From contig JAWRYS010000689.1 in the NCBI GenBank assembly GCA_034769895.1, positions 31,171 through 95,170 of the forward strand: 64,000 nucleotides of DNA, written 5' to 3'. Below, piece by piece: positions 7,348 to 20,517 of the stretch (positions are counted from its first letter, which is position 1; the number at the start of each line of letters is the position of its first letter). A program made the position numbers and the translations under genes. The notes beneath the pieces are model-generated. The model was not told where the DNA came from, made no database searches, and saw nothing but the letters and a program-made list of their open reading frames with translations. Source of the stretch: Magicicada septendecula (taxonomy: Eukaryota; Arthropoda; Insecta; Hemiptera; Cicadidae).

Positions 7348-8535
7348 ACAGATTCCAAACAGAATATAGAGAAAAGGGACGGATTTTATGGATAACAAAT
7401 AAAGCAAACCAAAGGAAAATAATGAGAAACTAATTAAAATATATTAAACTAACTATTAAATGCAATAGACTAATTAAAAATATATTAAACTAACAATTAA
7501 ATGCAATAGACTAATTACACGATACATCAGAGGAATTAGTTGGAATCAATTTTAAAACCACAAAATTCCAAAATAAGTAAGAACACCTTACTATATCATT
7601 CAGAAGAAATTATTTTAAACTAATAAACATAAAAAAAGAGAAAGAAGGGTTAGAAATGAGTTAGATGAAGGAAGAATATGCCATACAATTTATGATAAGG
7701 AGGAGATTCAGTGTTTAATTGCAGAAGTAAATGGGAGTGAATTAAAAATAGTAAAATACATATGCTAAAGAATAATTAATTGACAGCACGGAACTAAGAA
7801 GAATTTAAAATAAATATTGAACAGCTTTAACTACTATACTGGTAAATAATATGATAAATGGAACTACAGAACAACAAGATAAATAAGTTAAGAAAAGTAT
7901 TAAGATACCTCAGAAATAATAGTAATCATCCCTTGAATATAAGTTTGTAGCGAAGGAGCTACCTTATAGGTAATAATTATATGTATTGTGTTGTGATCGT
8001 GCAACGTTTATTTTTTTCTGGACAGAGATGAAGTTCCTCTGATCTCAGAAGATATAGTTAGGGAAACGGCAGAGTAATGGAAGCCAATAGTGCCCCTCTG
8101 ATTCCGTACCAGCTATGATATTAGGGAAAAATGTTAGGGAAATATAGTATTTTAGGGATTATACACCAAGCGAGGTAATTAAATATAAATATGATAATAA
8201 GAAATGATGGCGTAATAAGCTAGAAGAAGTTATGAGTTCCAGAGAAAAGGACAGGTCTACAACTGAGGGAGGTACCAGTAATGAATTAATGATCAGATAT
8301 ACAATGAGTATCAACACAGTTTTCCGGTGCAATTAAAAGTTTAAGGAATAGAAAGAGAAAATAAACCCCAAAGAACCCATTGAATTGCGTACTAAAGCAG
8401 AAACAATAAAAAACTGAAACCATTATAAATTGATAATTTTATCAAATAAATATTCCAAGGCATGAAGAAACTATAAGCTTATTTCAACTAAACGATATTA
8501 AGCTAAAATAAACTTCTTTTGGAGGGGGAGTATTA
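7348..8535 (+). other. Degenerate 3' internal region, unit 2
   Basis: Same layout as unit 1, with no intact gene. Private change AGTAATGAATT (near 8282) in place of AGTAAAGAATT. The bases before the polypurine tract read CTTTTGG rather than CTTTCGG, a change also seen in unit 10. Confidence 0.7.
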
Positions 8536-10983
8536 TGTAACGTAACAAAGTTAAGGTCCCCGACGTTACATAAAAACTTTGTCAATATAACTTAAAACAA
8601 TATCCAATGTATGCCATAATTAAGGTCAGGAAGGTAAACCTCACATAAGAAAATATATTAATAATACCTAGTAAGGTTACTAGGTAATAAAATAATAAAA
8701 AATGTCTATTAGTATAAAATATGGAGTGATCAGTGGAAGATGTAAACTATAAACAGTGTCTAATGAGATGAATTTACTATAGACAAGTTTGAAAATAGTA
8801 GACTGTTTAATTGATATTTAATGTTTTATAATGATGTACGTTGTTGTGCTTTATCATGATATTTTGTTTACATGATATTTATTCTGTGTTTTGTATGTAG
8901 CAGGTGTGAAGCCATTGCTTTAAGAAAGTATTAAGTAATGGATACTAATTTCATTAATGTTAACCTTGTATTTAAGTAATTAAATATAAGTGTATTTATT
9001 ATGTATTGTATCATGTTAAGTGTATTTACTTTGAATAATTAATGAAGATATCATAAGATAATATTTGTAAACTTGGCCAGGAAGACAATAATTGTTAATA
9101 AATTGTCAAGGGGTCATTGTAATTATGTTATAAACCAATGAAGGGTTCAATGATAAAATAAATAATAATAATAAATTGAAATCAGGATAAAATAAAATTA
9201 GAATAATTGGCCATAAGCCAGTGACTCATTGTACAGTAGGTCAGGTCAGAAAAGTTAAATTAAAAACAAAAAATTATAACACATGTAATAAAACAAATAG
9301 GCCTAAAATTAGTATTTTGTAAAAGGAAAATAATACCTTTTAAAATAAGTTGATCAAGAAGAAAATGTAGTAAAATGTATATGGTTTGATAATGCATATT
9401 AGGTGAAAGTTTTAGGTGATTTAATGTAATTCCAATAAGGGAGTATTTTATTAAATAAGTGTAAGAATATTTCCTAATTACGGCTCTAGGATAACAAATA
9501 TTATCCAATAACAGAAGAGGAAGATGGTTGTTAGGGACGACTAAATGCAAGATATCTTGTTGATTTCAACACTTAATTGTTACATGTGAATGGGTTAAGT
9601 TCAGTTATTACAAATCCAGAAAAGAATTTAAAAAACCTAATGAATGAAGTATAATAAATGAAAATTCAAAAATAATAATCCATTAAAAGGACAGTGGATC
9701 GACTGCAGAAACTACTCCTCAATCAATACAATTCGATCTTTTAATAAATTTAACGAATTTCCAAAAAACAAATTAATCAACCCATTAATGGCAAAGGAGT
9801 AATGATGAAGATCAACTGTGAATAAATGAAGACAATCCATAGCGTGGAGATGCTAAATTAATTAAATATAGTAAAAACGAACAAAGAAATTTAGAATCAC
9901 ATCCAAACCTCACTTTCCACAACTGAACGAAATCTTAATACTACACAAATTCCATTGGGACCTGTAACCGCCAGAACTGTGAAGATTCACGAAGATCGGA
10001 GCTGAACTTTCTACTACCTCCTGGGACATCAATACCAAACTTTTATTGAAAAGACCGAGGCTGATATTTTCCAGACAATTGAATCCACACACTGTTCTCG
10101 TCTCTGCGTAGCGAAACACGGCCACCTTAAGTACCTTGTCAACTTACGGTAAAAACCCTGCTTATGTTTGAACTTTATATAATAAGATTTTATAACTAAA
10201 TTGTAATACCTAGTAACCTTAAATTGCATTACCTGACCTTACTAATAGTTAAAAGAACTACATGTACCCTGAGATAAAAAACAAACTGAAAATTATAATT
10301 AAATTGTAACACATCTAAAACCCGAATTCAATAACAAATCGATTATGTATTGTGTAATCGATATGGTGTATTAGTAGCAAGAGGAAGCAGCTGTTGGAAT
10401 TAAAACATATATAAAATAAAGAATACTTCTTGAATTTGATGATTTCTTGTTATTTGTAGAATAATTAGTGTGTTTAGAATAGGGTGTAAATTACAGAGAA
10501 AGGAACGTGAGAAAGCATCAAGCGGAACGACTTAACCTATAATAACTGGTCAATCGCCAACCACAGCGCTCGTTTGTTGACAGCTGGTGAATACGGAAGA
10601 ATAGAGAACTAACTTACTCTCTCCGCTCTTTTCTCTTTAAAATTTTCGTTACTATATACCGACTAGGGTTGGAGAAAAATATTGAATTATTCAATATAAT
10701 AACTGGAATATAGCGTTTTTCTCTTGTAAAACACTTGATAACTATTTAATACAGATCTATTATCAAGAACCGAATAGTATCAACCTCATAATAAATAATT
10801 TTCTTTATAAATAAATTAACATTGATTTGCAGGAGATCTCATCTACAGTAAAATATTACAATTTGACGCATTCCACAGTGTAGCTTTTGAACATCATCTT
10901 GTTCAGTAAATACATCGCATAGAATTTAGATTACAAATACTTGGGCTTAATACTGATACGTAAAATATTGTTATTTAATTACA
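8536..10983 (+). repeat. LTR-like segment, copy 3 (2,448 bp)
   Basis: Shares with copy 2 the shorter ATAAACAG motif and the imperfect hairpin near 8950-8978. Its 3' part is the most altered of all copies: AATAAA is AGTAAA near 10905, the base before TATATA is C rather than G near 10652 (TTACTATATACC), and GAATAGTATC replaces GAATAATATC near 10778. Confidence 0.65.
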
Positions 10984-11106
10984 AATTGGTGAACCCAACA
11001 GTGGGGCTTAATTAGGCGAGAGTTTCGAAGAGTATAAGGAGTCTTATTTGTAACACATTGGCTCCCAACGAGTGGGCTTTAGTTAAGTAAAAAATAGACC
11101 AATGGG

Positions 11107-12050
11107 ATGGCGAAGGACCAAGAAACGGAAGAAGATAGACGGGAAGAAGAAGCAGAGGTAGTTACAGACACCGAAATTGAACAACAGGCGGGCGATAAAG
11201 AGGAAGCCAGAGGAAGATTAAATTGGGAAAAATTAATGGAATTAATGAGTAGCATGAAGGAGAAAAATAAGGAATTAATGAGTAGCATGAAGAAGGATAA
11301 TAAGGAATTCATGAGTAGCATGAAGGAAATAAATAAACGAACTAATGAGAAATTAGACAGTATTTTAGAAAATAACAAACGAATGTTAGAAAATGTAGAA
11401 AATAAAATAGACAGTATTAAAGAAGATAATAGACAAACTAATGAAAAAATAGACAGTTTTAAAGAAAACTCAAAGAAACAAAACAAAATTTTGAGTGAGA
11501 ACTTAATCAAACTAATGAACGAGAAGTTTGACAAGAATAAAGAGGAAACTAATGAGAATAAAAAAGACAAGAGTGTACTGTTATCTGAAAAGAAACCTAG
11601 CAGAAATCAAGAAAATATTGAGCACACGAAAAGGAGACAAACACATAAAAGAAATTAATAAATATACGGGAAGGATTGGAGACGATAAAAGGGGGATTAG
11701 TTAAGATGCATAATATACCAATTACGGAACCAAGAGAAGTAAGTCAATTTAGAAACTCTAAACGAACCACAATTGAATTCCCAGATGGATTAGAAGGACC
11801 GAAAAAGCCAAAACTAACCGAGGAGCATGGAGGACTTATGGAGATTATGTATGAACCATTCAAACGATTAAGAAACAGTACGGAAGAATCAGTTCGAAAG
11901 ACGATGGTAAACTTTAGCATAAATGAAAATTTTATAGCGACAAGAGGGAAGAACCAGATGATAGTGAGATACGTCACAAGGACGAAAATAATTCTACACA
12001 CTAGAGAAATCCGAACAATCAGTACAGAGGAAATAATGGACCACGGTTAA
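11107..12050 (+). pseudogene. gag: gag-like gene, unit 3 (split by a 1-bp loss)
   Basis: Frames are 11107-11658 (183 codons) and 11676-12050 (124 codons). It keeps the 1-bp loss of units 1-2 but has Lys53 like units 4-14, so it is intermediate between the two groups. The second frame begins MET rather than MEM (GACG near 11682). Confidence 0.6.
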
Positions 12051-13238
12051 ACAGATTCCAAACAGAATATAGAGAAAAGGGACGGATTTTATGGATAACA
12101 AATAAAGCAAACCAAAGGAAAATAATGAGAAACTAATTAAAATATATTAAACTAACTATTAAATGCAATAGACTAATTAAAAATATATTAAACTAACAAT
12201 TAAATGCAATAGACTAATTACACGATACATCAGAGGAATTAGTTGGAATCAATTTTAAAACCACAAAATTCCAAAATAAGTAAGAACACCTTACTATATC
12301 TTTCAGAAGAAATTATTTTAAACTAATAAACATAAAAAAAGAGAAAGAAGGGTTAGAAATGAGTTAGATGAAGGAAGAATATGCCATACAATTTATGATA
12401 AGGAGGAGATTCAGTGTTTAATTGCAGAAGTAAATGGGAGTGAATTAAAAATAGTAAAATACATATGCTAAAGAATAATTAATTGACAGCACGGAACTAA
12501 GAAGAATTTAAAATAAATATTGAACAGCTTTAACTACTATACTGGTAAATAATATGATAAATGGAACTACAGAACGACAAGATAAATAAGTTAAGAAAAG
12601 TATTAAGATACCTCAGAAATAATAGTAATCATCCCTTGAATATAAGTTTGTAGCGAAGGAGCTACCTTATAGGTAATAATTATATGTATTGTGTTGTGAT
12701 CGTGCAACGTTTATTTTTTTCTGGACAGAGATGAAGTTCCTCTGGTCTCAGAAGATATAGTTAGGGAAACGGCAGAGTAATGGAAGCCAATAGCGCCCCT
12801 CTGATTCCGTACCAGCTATGATATTAGGGAAAAATGTTAGGGAAATATAGTATTTTAGGGATTATACACCAAGCGAGGTAATTAAATATAAATATGATAA
12901 TAAGAAATGATGGCGTAATAAGCTAGAAGAAGTTATGAGTTCCAGAGAAAAGGACAGGTCTACAACTGAGGGAGGTACCAGTAAAGAATTAATGATCAGA
13001 TATACAATGAGTATCAACACAGTTTTCCGGTGCAATTAAAAGTTTAAGGAATAGAAAGAGAAAATAAACCCCAAAGAACCCATTGAATTGCGTACTAAAG
13101 CAGAAACAATAAAAAACTGAAACCATTATAAATTGATAATTTTATCAAATAAATATTCCAAGGCATGAAGAAACTATAAGCTTATTTCAACTAAACGATA
13201 TTAAGCTAAAATTAACTTCTTTCGGAGCGGGAGTATTA
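12051..13238 (+). other. Degenerate 3' internal region, unit 3 (interrupted polypurine tract)
   Basis: Same layout as unit 1 but with more private changes: ATATCTTTCAG near 12300, AGAACGACAAG near 12574, CTGGTCTCAG near 12743, TAGCGCCCC near 12793. The polypurine tract at 13224-13233 has a G to C change, which should impair plus-strand priming if the copy were ever reverse transcribed. Confidence 0.7.
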
Positions 13239-15688
13239 TGTAACGTAACAAAGTTAAGGTCCCCGACGTTACATAAAAACTTTGTCAATATAACTTAAAA
13301 CAATATCCAATGTATGCCATAATTAAGGTCAGGAAGGTAAACCTCACATAAGAAAATATATTAATAATAACTAGTAAGGTTACTAGGTAATAAAATAATA
13401 AAAAATGTCTATTAGTATAAAATATGGAGTGATCAGTGGAAGATGTAAACTATAAACACAGTGTCTAATGAGATGAATTTACTATAGACAAGTTTGAAAA
13501 TAGTAGACTGTTTAATTGATATTTAATGTTTTATAATGATGTTCGTTGTTGTGCTTTATCATGATATTTTGTTTACATGATATTTATTCTGTGTTTTGTA
13601 TGTAGCAGGTGTGAAGCCATTGCTTTAAGAAAGTATTAAGTAATGGATACTAATTTCATTAATGTTAAACTTGTATTTAAGTAATTAAATACAAGTGCAT
13701 TTATTATGTATTGTATCATGTTAAGTGTATTTACTTTGAATAATTAATGAAGATATCATAAGATAATATTTGTAAACTTGGCCAGGAAGACAATAATTGT
13801 TAATAAATTGTCAAGGGGTCATTGTAATTATGTTATAAACCAATGAAGGGTTCAATGATAAAATAAATAATAATAATAAATTGAAATCAGGATAAAATAA
13901 AATTAGAATAATTGGCCATAAGCCAGTGACTCATTGTACAGTAGGTCAGGTCAGAAAAGTTAAATTAAAAACAAAAAATTATAACACATGTAATAAAACA
14001 AATAGGCCTAAAATTAGTATTTTGTAAAAGGAAAATAATACCTTTTAAAATAAGTTGATCAAGAAGAAAATGTAGTAAAATGTATATGGTTTGATAATGC
14101 ATATTAGGTGAAAGTTTTAGGTGATTTAATGTAATTCCAATAAGGGAGTATTTTATTAAATAAGTGTAAGAATATTTCCTAATTACGGCTCTAGGATAAC
14201 AAATATTATCCAATAACAGAAGAGGAAGATGGTTGTTAGGGACGACTAAATGCAAGATATCTTGTTGATTTCAACACTTAATTGTTACATGTGAATGGGT
14301 TAAGTTCAGTTATTACAAATCCAGAAAAGAATTTAAAAAACCTAATGAATGAAGTATAATAAATGAAAATTCAAAAATAATAATCCATTAAAAGGACAGT
14401 GGATCGACTGCAGAAACTACTCCTCAATCAATACAATTCGATCTTTTAATAAATTTAACGAATTTCCAAAAAACAAATTAATCAACCCATTAATGGCAAA
14501 GGAGTAATGATGAAGATCAACTGTGAATAAATGAAGACAATCCATAGCGTGGAGATGCTAAATTAATTAAATATAGTAAAAACGAACAAAGAAATTTAGA
14601 ATCACATCCAAACCTCACTTTCCACAACTGAACGAAATCTTAATACTACACAAATTCCATTGGGACCTGTAACCGCCAGAACTGTGAAGATTCACGAAGA
14701 TCGGAGCTGAACTTTCTACTACCTCCTGGGACATCAATACCAAACTTTTATTGAAAAGACCGAGGCTGATATTTTCCAGACAATTGAATCCACACACTGT
14801 TCTCGTCTCTGCGTAGCGAAACACGGCCACCTTAAGTACCTTGTCAACTTACGGTAAAAACCCTGCTTATGTTTGAACTTTATATAATAAGATTTTATAA
14901 CTAAATTGTAATACCTAGTAACCTTAAATTGCATTACCTGACCTTACTAATAGTTAAAAGAACTACATGTACCCTGAGATAAAAAACAAACTGAAAATTA
15001 TAATTAAATTGTAACACATCTAAAACCCGAATTCAATAACAAATCGATTATGTATTGTGTAATCGATATGGTGTATTAGTAGCAAGAGGAAGCAGCTGTT
15101 GGAATTAAAACATATATAAAATAAAGAATACTTCTTGAATTTGATGATTTCTTGTTATTTGTAGAATAATTAGTGTGTTTAGAATAGGGTGTAAATTACA
15201 GAGAAAGGAACGTGAGAAAGCATCAAGCGGAACGACTTAACCTATAATAACTGGTCAATCGCCAACCACAGCGCTCGTTTGTTGACAGCTGGTGAATACG
15301 GAAGAATAGAGAACTAACTTACTCTCTCCGCTCTTTTCTCTTTAAAATTTTCGTTAGTATATACCGACTAGGGTTGGAGAAAAATATTGAATTATTCAAT
15401 ATAATAACTGGAATATAGCGTTTTTCTCTTGTAAAACACTTGATAACTATTTAATACAGATCTATTATCAAGAACCGAATAATATCAACCTCATAATAAA
15501 TAATTTTCTTTATAAATAAATTAACATTGATTTGCAGGAGATCTCATCTACAGTAAAATATTACAATTTGACGCATTCCACAGTGTAGCTTTTGAACATC
15601 ATCTTGTTCAATAAATACATCGCATAGAATTTAGATTACAAATACTTGGGCTTAATACTGATACGTAAAATATTGTTATTTAATTACA
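13239..15688 (+). repeat. LTR-like segment, copy 4 (2,450 bp)
   Basis: From here on all copies have ATAAACACAG (two bases longer) and a perfect 11-bp hairpin (here near 13667-13694). The left arm of the 22-bp palindrome has a substitution (ATAACTAG near 13368), and GTTCGTTG replaces GTACGTTG near 13542. Confidence 0.65.
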
Positions 15689-15811
15689 AATTGGTGAACC
15701 CAACAGTGGGGCTTAATTAGGCGAGAGTTTCGAAGAGTATAAGGAGTCTTATTTGTAACACATTGGCTCCCAACGAGTGGGCTTTAGTTAAGTAAAAAAT
15801 AGACCAATGGG

Positions 15812-16756
15812 ATGGCGAAGGACCAAGAAACGGAAGAAGATAGACGGGAAGAAGAAGCAGAGGTAGTTACAGACACCGAAATTGAACAACAGGCGGGCGA
15901 TAAAGAGGAAGCCAGAGGAAGATTAAATTGGGAAAAATTAATGGAATTAATGAGTAGCATGAAGGAGAAAAATAAGGAATTAATGAGTAGCATGAAGAAG
16001 GATAATAAGGAATTCATGAGTAGCATGAAGGAAATAAATAAACGAACTAATGAGAAATTAGACAGTATTTTAGAAAATAACAAACGAATGTTAGAAAATG
16101 TAGAAAATAAAATAGACAGTATTAAAGAAGATAATAGACAAACTAATGAAAAAATAGACAGTTTTAAAGAAAACTCAAAGAAACAAAACAAAATTTTGAG
16201 TGAGAACTTAATCAAACTAATGAACGAGAAGTTTGACAAGAATAAAGAGGAAACTAATGAGAATAAAAAAGACAAGAGTGTACTGTTATCTGAAAAGAAA
16301 CCTAGCAGAAATCAAGAAAATATTGAGCACACGAAAAGGAGACAAACACATCAAAAGAAATTAATAAATACACGGGAAGGATTGGAGATGATAAAAGGGG
16401 GATTAGTTAAGATGCATAATATACAAATTACGGAACCAAGAGAAGTAAGTCAATTTAGAAACTCTAAACGAACCACAATTGAATTCCCAGATGGATTAGA
16501 AGGACCGAAAAAGCCAAAACTAACCGAGGAGCATGGAGGACTTATGGAGATTATGTATGAACCATTCAAACGATTAAGAAACAGTACGGAAGAATCAGTT
16601 CGAAAGACGATGGTAAACTTTAGCATAAATGAAAATTTTATAGCGACAAGAGGGAAGAACCAGATGATAGTGAGATACGTCACAAGGACGAAAATAATTC
16701 TACACACTAGAGAAATCCGAACAATCAGTACAGAGGAAATAATGGACCACGGTTAA
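15812..16756 (+). CDS. gag: gag-like protein, unit 4, 314-codon open frame
   Basis: One of only two units where the frame is uninterrupted. Residues 1-180 are the acidic N-terminus, the 11-residue repeats (45-77) and the coiled coil to about 150, followed by a basic stretch (about 165-200) rich in Lys, Arg and Gln. The extra C present here (ACACATCAAAAG near 16350) joins the two frames that are separate in units 1-3. Beyond about residue 240 the open frame is probably not ancestral, since the Gag-like composition moves to another phase. The product would therefore be a Gag N-terminus with a novel tail. It could be translated only if the LTR is active. Shares Gln in NIQITE with units 5-8. Confidence 0.5.
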   Translation: MAKDQETEEDRREEEAEVVTDTEIEQQAGDKEEARGRLNWEKLMELMSSMKEKNKELMSSMKKDNKEFMSSMKEINKRTNEKLDSILENNKRMLENVENKIDSIKEDNRQTNEKIDSFKENSKKQNKILSENLIKLMNEKFDKNKEETNENKKDKSVLLSEKKPSRNQENIEHTKRRQTHQKKLINTREGLEMIKGGLVKMHNIQITEPREVSQFRNSKRTTIEFPDGLEGPKKPKLTEEHGGLMEIMYEPFKRLRNSTEESVRKTMVNFSINENFIATRGKNQMIVRYVTRTKIILHTREIRTISTEEIMDHG

Positions 16757-17944
16757 ACAGATTCCAAACAGAATATAGAGAAAAGGGACGGATTTTATGG
16801 ATAACAAATAAAGCAAACCAAAGGAAAATAATGAGAAACTAATTAAAATATATTAAACTAACTATTAAATGCAATAGACTAATTAAAAATATATTAAACT
16901 AACAATTAAATGCAATAGACTAATTACACGATACATCAGAGGAATTAGTTGGAATCAATTTTAAAACCACAAAATTCCAAAATAAGTAAGAACACCTTAC
17001 TATATCATTCAGAAGAAATTATTTTAAACTAATAAACATAAAAAAAGAGAAAGAAGGGTTAGAAATGAGTTAGATGAAGGAAGAATATGCCATACAATTT
17101 ATGATAAGGAGGAGATTCAGTGTTTAATTGCAGAAGTAAATGGGAGTGAATTAAAAATTGTAAAATACATATGCTAAAGAATAATTAATTGACAGCACGG
17201 AACTAAGAAGAATTTAAAATAAATATTGAACAGCTTTAACTACTATACTGGTAAATAATATGATAAATGGAACTACAGAACAACAAGATAAATAAGTTAA
17301 GAAAAGTATTAAGATACCTCAGAAATAATAGTAATCATCCCTTGAATATAAGTTTGTAGCGAAGGAGCTACCTTATAGGTAATAATTATATGTATTGTGT
17401 TGTGATCGTGCAACGTTTATTTTTTTCTGGACAGAGATGAAGTTCCTCTGATCTCAGAAGATATAGTTAGGGAAACGGCAGAGTAATGGAAGCCGATAGT
17501 GCCCCTCTGATTCCGTACCAGCTATGATATTAGGGAAAAATGTTAGGGAAATATAGTATTTTAGGGATTATACACCAAGCGAGGTAATTAAATATAAATA
17601 TGATAATAAGAAATGATGGCGTAATAAGCTAGAAGAAGTTATGAGTTCCAGAGAAAAGGACAGGTCTACAACTGAGGGAGGTACCAGTAAAGAATTAATG
17701 ATCAGATATACAATGAGTATCAACACAGTTTTCCGGTGCAATTAAAAGTTTAAGGAATAGAAAGAGAAAATAAACCCCAAAGAACCCATTGAATTGCGTA
17801 CTAAAGCAGAAACAATAAAAAACTGAAACCATTATAAATTGATAATTTTATCAAATAAATATTCCAAGGCATGAAGAAACTATAAGCTTATTTCAACTAA
17901 ACGATATTAAGCTAAAATAAACTTCCTTCGGAGGGGGAGTATTA
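16757..17944 (+). other. Degenerate 3' internal region, unit 4
   Basis: Same layout as unit 1, no intact gene. Private changes include AAAATTGTAAAA near 17158, AGCCGATAG near 17493 and CTTCCTTCGG near 17923. Confidence 0.7.
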
Positions 17945-20394
17945 TGTAACGTAACAAAGTTAAGGTCCCCGACGTTACATAAAAACTTTGTCAATATAAC
18001 TTAAAACAATATCCAATGTATGCCATAATTAAGGTCAGGAAGGTAAACCTCACATAAGAAAATATATTAATAATACCTAGTAAGGTTACTAGGTAATAAA
18101 ATAATAAAAAATGTCTATTAGTATAAAATATGGAGTGATCAGTGGAAGATGTAAACTATAAACACAGTGTCTAATGAGATGAATTTACTATAGACAAGTT
18201 TGAAAATAGTAGACTGTTTAATTGATATTTAATGTTTTATAATGATGTACGTTGTTGTGCTTTATCATGATATTTTGTTTACATGATATTTATTCTGTGT
18301 TTTGTATGTAGCAGGTGTGAAGCCATTGCTTTAAGAAAGTATTAAGTAATGGATACTAATTTCATTAATGTTAAACTTGTATTTAAGTAATTAAATACAA
18401 GTGTATTTATTATGTATTGTATCATGTTAAGTGTATTTACTTTGAATAATTAATGAAGATATCATAAGATAATATTTGTAAACTTGGCCAGGAAGACAAT
18501 AATTGTTAATAAATTGTCAAGGGGTCATTGTAATTATGTTATAAACCAATGAAGGGTTCAATGATAAAATAAATAATAATAATAAATTGAAATCAGGATA
18601 AAATAAAATTAGAATAATTGGCCATAAGCCAGTGACTCATTGTACAGTAGGTCAGGTCAGAAAAGTTAAATTAAAAACAAAAAATTATAACACATGTAAT
18701 AAAACAAATAGGCCTAAAATTAGTATTTTGTAAAAGGAAAATAATACCTTTTAAAATAAGTTGATCAAGAAGAAAATGTAGTAAAATGTATATGGTTTGA
18801 TAATGCATATTAGGTGAAAGTTTTAGGTGATTTAATGTAATTCCAATAAGGGAGTATTTTATTAAATAAGTGTAAGAATATTTCCTAATTACGGCTCTAG
18901 GATAACAAATATTATCCAATAACAGAAGAGGAAGATGGTTGTTAGGGACGACTAAATGCAAGATATCTTGTTGATTTCAACACTTAATTGTTACATGTGA
19001 ATGGGTTAAGTTCAGTTATTACAAATCCAGAAAAGAATTTAAAAAACCTAATGAATGAAGTATAATAAATGAAAATTCAAAAATAATAATCCATTAAAAG
19101 GACAGTGGATCGACTGCAGAAACTACTCCTCAATCAATACAATTCGATCTTTTAATAAATTTAACGAATTTCCAAAAAACAAATTAATCAACCCATTAAT
19201 GGCAAAGGAGTAATGATGAAGATCAACTGTGAATAAATGAAGACAATCCATAGCGTGGAGATGCTAAATTAATTAAATATAGTAAAAACGAACAAAGAAA
19301 TTTAGAATCACATCCAAACCTCACTTTCCACAACTGAACGAAATCTTAATACTACACAAATTCCATTGGGACCTGTAACCGCCAGAACTGTGAAGATTCA
19401 CGAAGATCGGAGCTGAACTTTCTACTACCTCCTGGGACATCAATACCAAACTTTTATTGAAAAGACCGAGGCTGATATTTTCCAGACAATTGAATCCACG
19501 CACTGTTCTCGTCTCTGCGTAGCGAAACACGGCCACCTTAAGTACCTTGTCAACTTACGGTAAAAACCCTGCTTATGTTTGAACTTTATATAATAAGATT
19601 TTATAACTAAATTGTAATACCTAGTAACCTTAAATTGCATTACCTGACCTTACTAATAGTTAAAAGAACTACATGTACCCTGAGATAAAAAACAAACTGA
19701 AAATTATAATTAAATTGTAACACATCTAAAACCCGAATTCAATAACAAATCGATTATGTATTGTGTAATCGATATGGTGTATTAGTAGCAAGAGGAAGCA
19801 GCTGTTGGAATTAAAACATATATAAAATAAAGAATACTTCTTGAATTTGATGATTTCTTGTTATTTGTAGAATAATTAGTGTGTTTAGAATAGGGTGTAA
19901 ATTACAGAGAAAGGAACGTGAGAAAGCATCAAGCGGAACGACTTAACCTATAATAACTGGTCAATCGCCAACCACAGCGCTCGTTTGTTGACAGCTGGTG
20001 AATACGGAAGAATAGAGAACTAACTTACTCTCTCCGCTCTTTTCTCTTTAAAATTTTCGTTAGTATATACCGACTAGGGTTGGAGAAAAATATTGAATTA
20101 TTCAATATAATAACTGGAATATAGCGTTTTTCTCTTGTAAAACACTTGATAACTATTTAATACAGATCTATTATCAAGAACCGAATAATATCAACCTCAT
20201 AATAAATAATTTTCTTTATAAATAAATTAACATTGATTTGCAGGAGATCTCATCTACAGTAAAATATTACAATTTGACGCATTCCACAGTGTAGCTTTTG
20301 AACATCATCTTGTTCAATAAATACATCGCATAGAATTTAGATTACAAATACTTGGGCTTAATACTGATACGTAAAATATTGTTATTTAATTACA
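17945..20394 (+). repeat. LTR-like segment, copy 5 (2,450 bp)
   Basis: Carries the perfect hairpin at 18375-18402 (arms ACTTGTATTTA and TAAATACAAGT, loop AGTAAT). One private A to G in the GC-richer islet near 19500 (CCACGCACTG), silent in the plus-strand open stretch there. Confidence 0.65.
18375..18402. repeat. Perfect 11-bp hairpin, 6-base loop (units 3-14 form)
   Basis: Arms 18375-18385 and 18392-18402. In units 1-2 the corresponding sequence has C for A in the outer left arm and T for C in the right arm, the latter leaving a G:U pair if transcribed. Confidence 0.7.
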
Positions 20395-20517
20395 AATTGG
20401 TGAACCCAACAGTGGGGCTTAATTAGGCGAGAGTTTCGAAGAGTATAAGGAGTCTTATTTGTAACACATTGGCTCCCAACGAGTGGGCTTTAGTTAAGTA
20501 AAAAATAGACCAATGGG

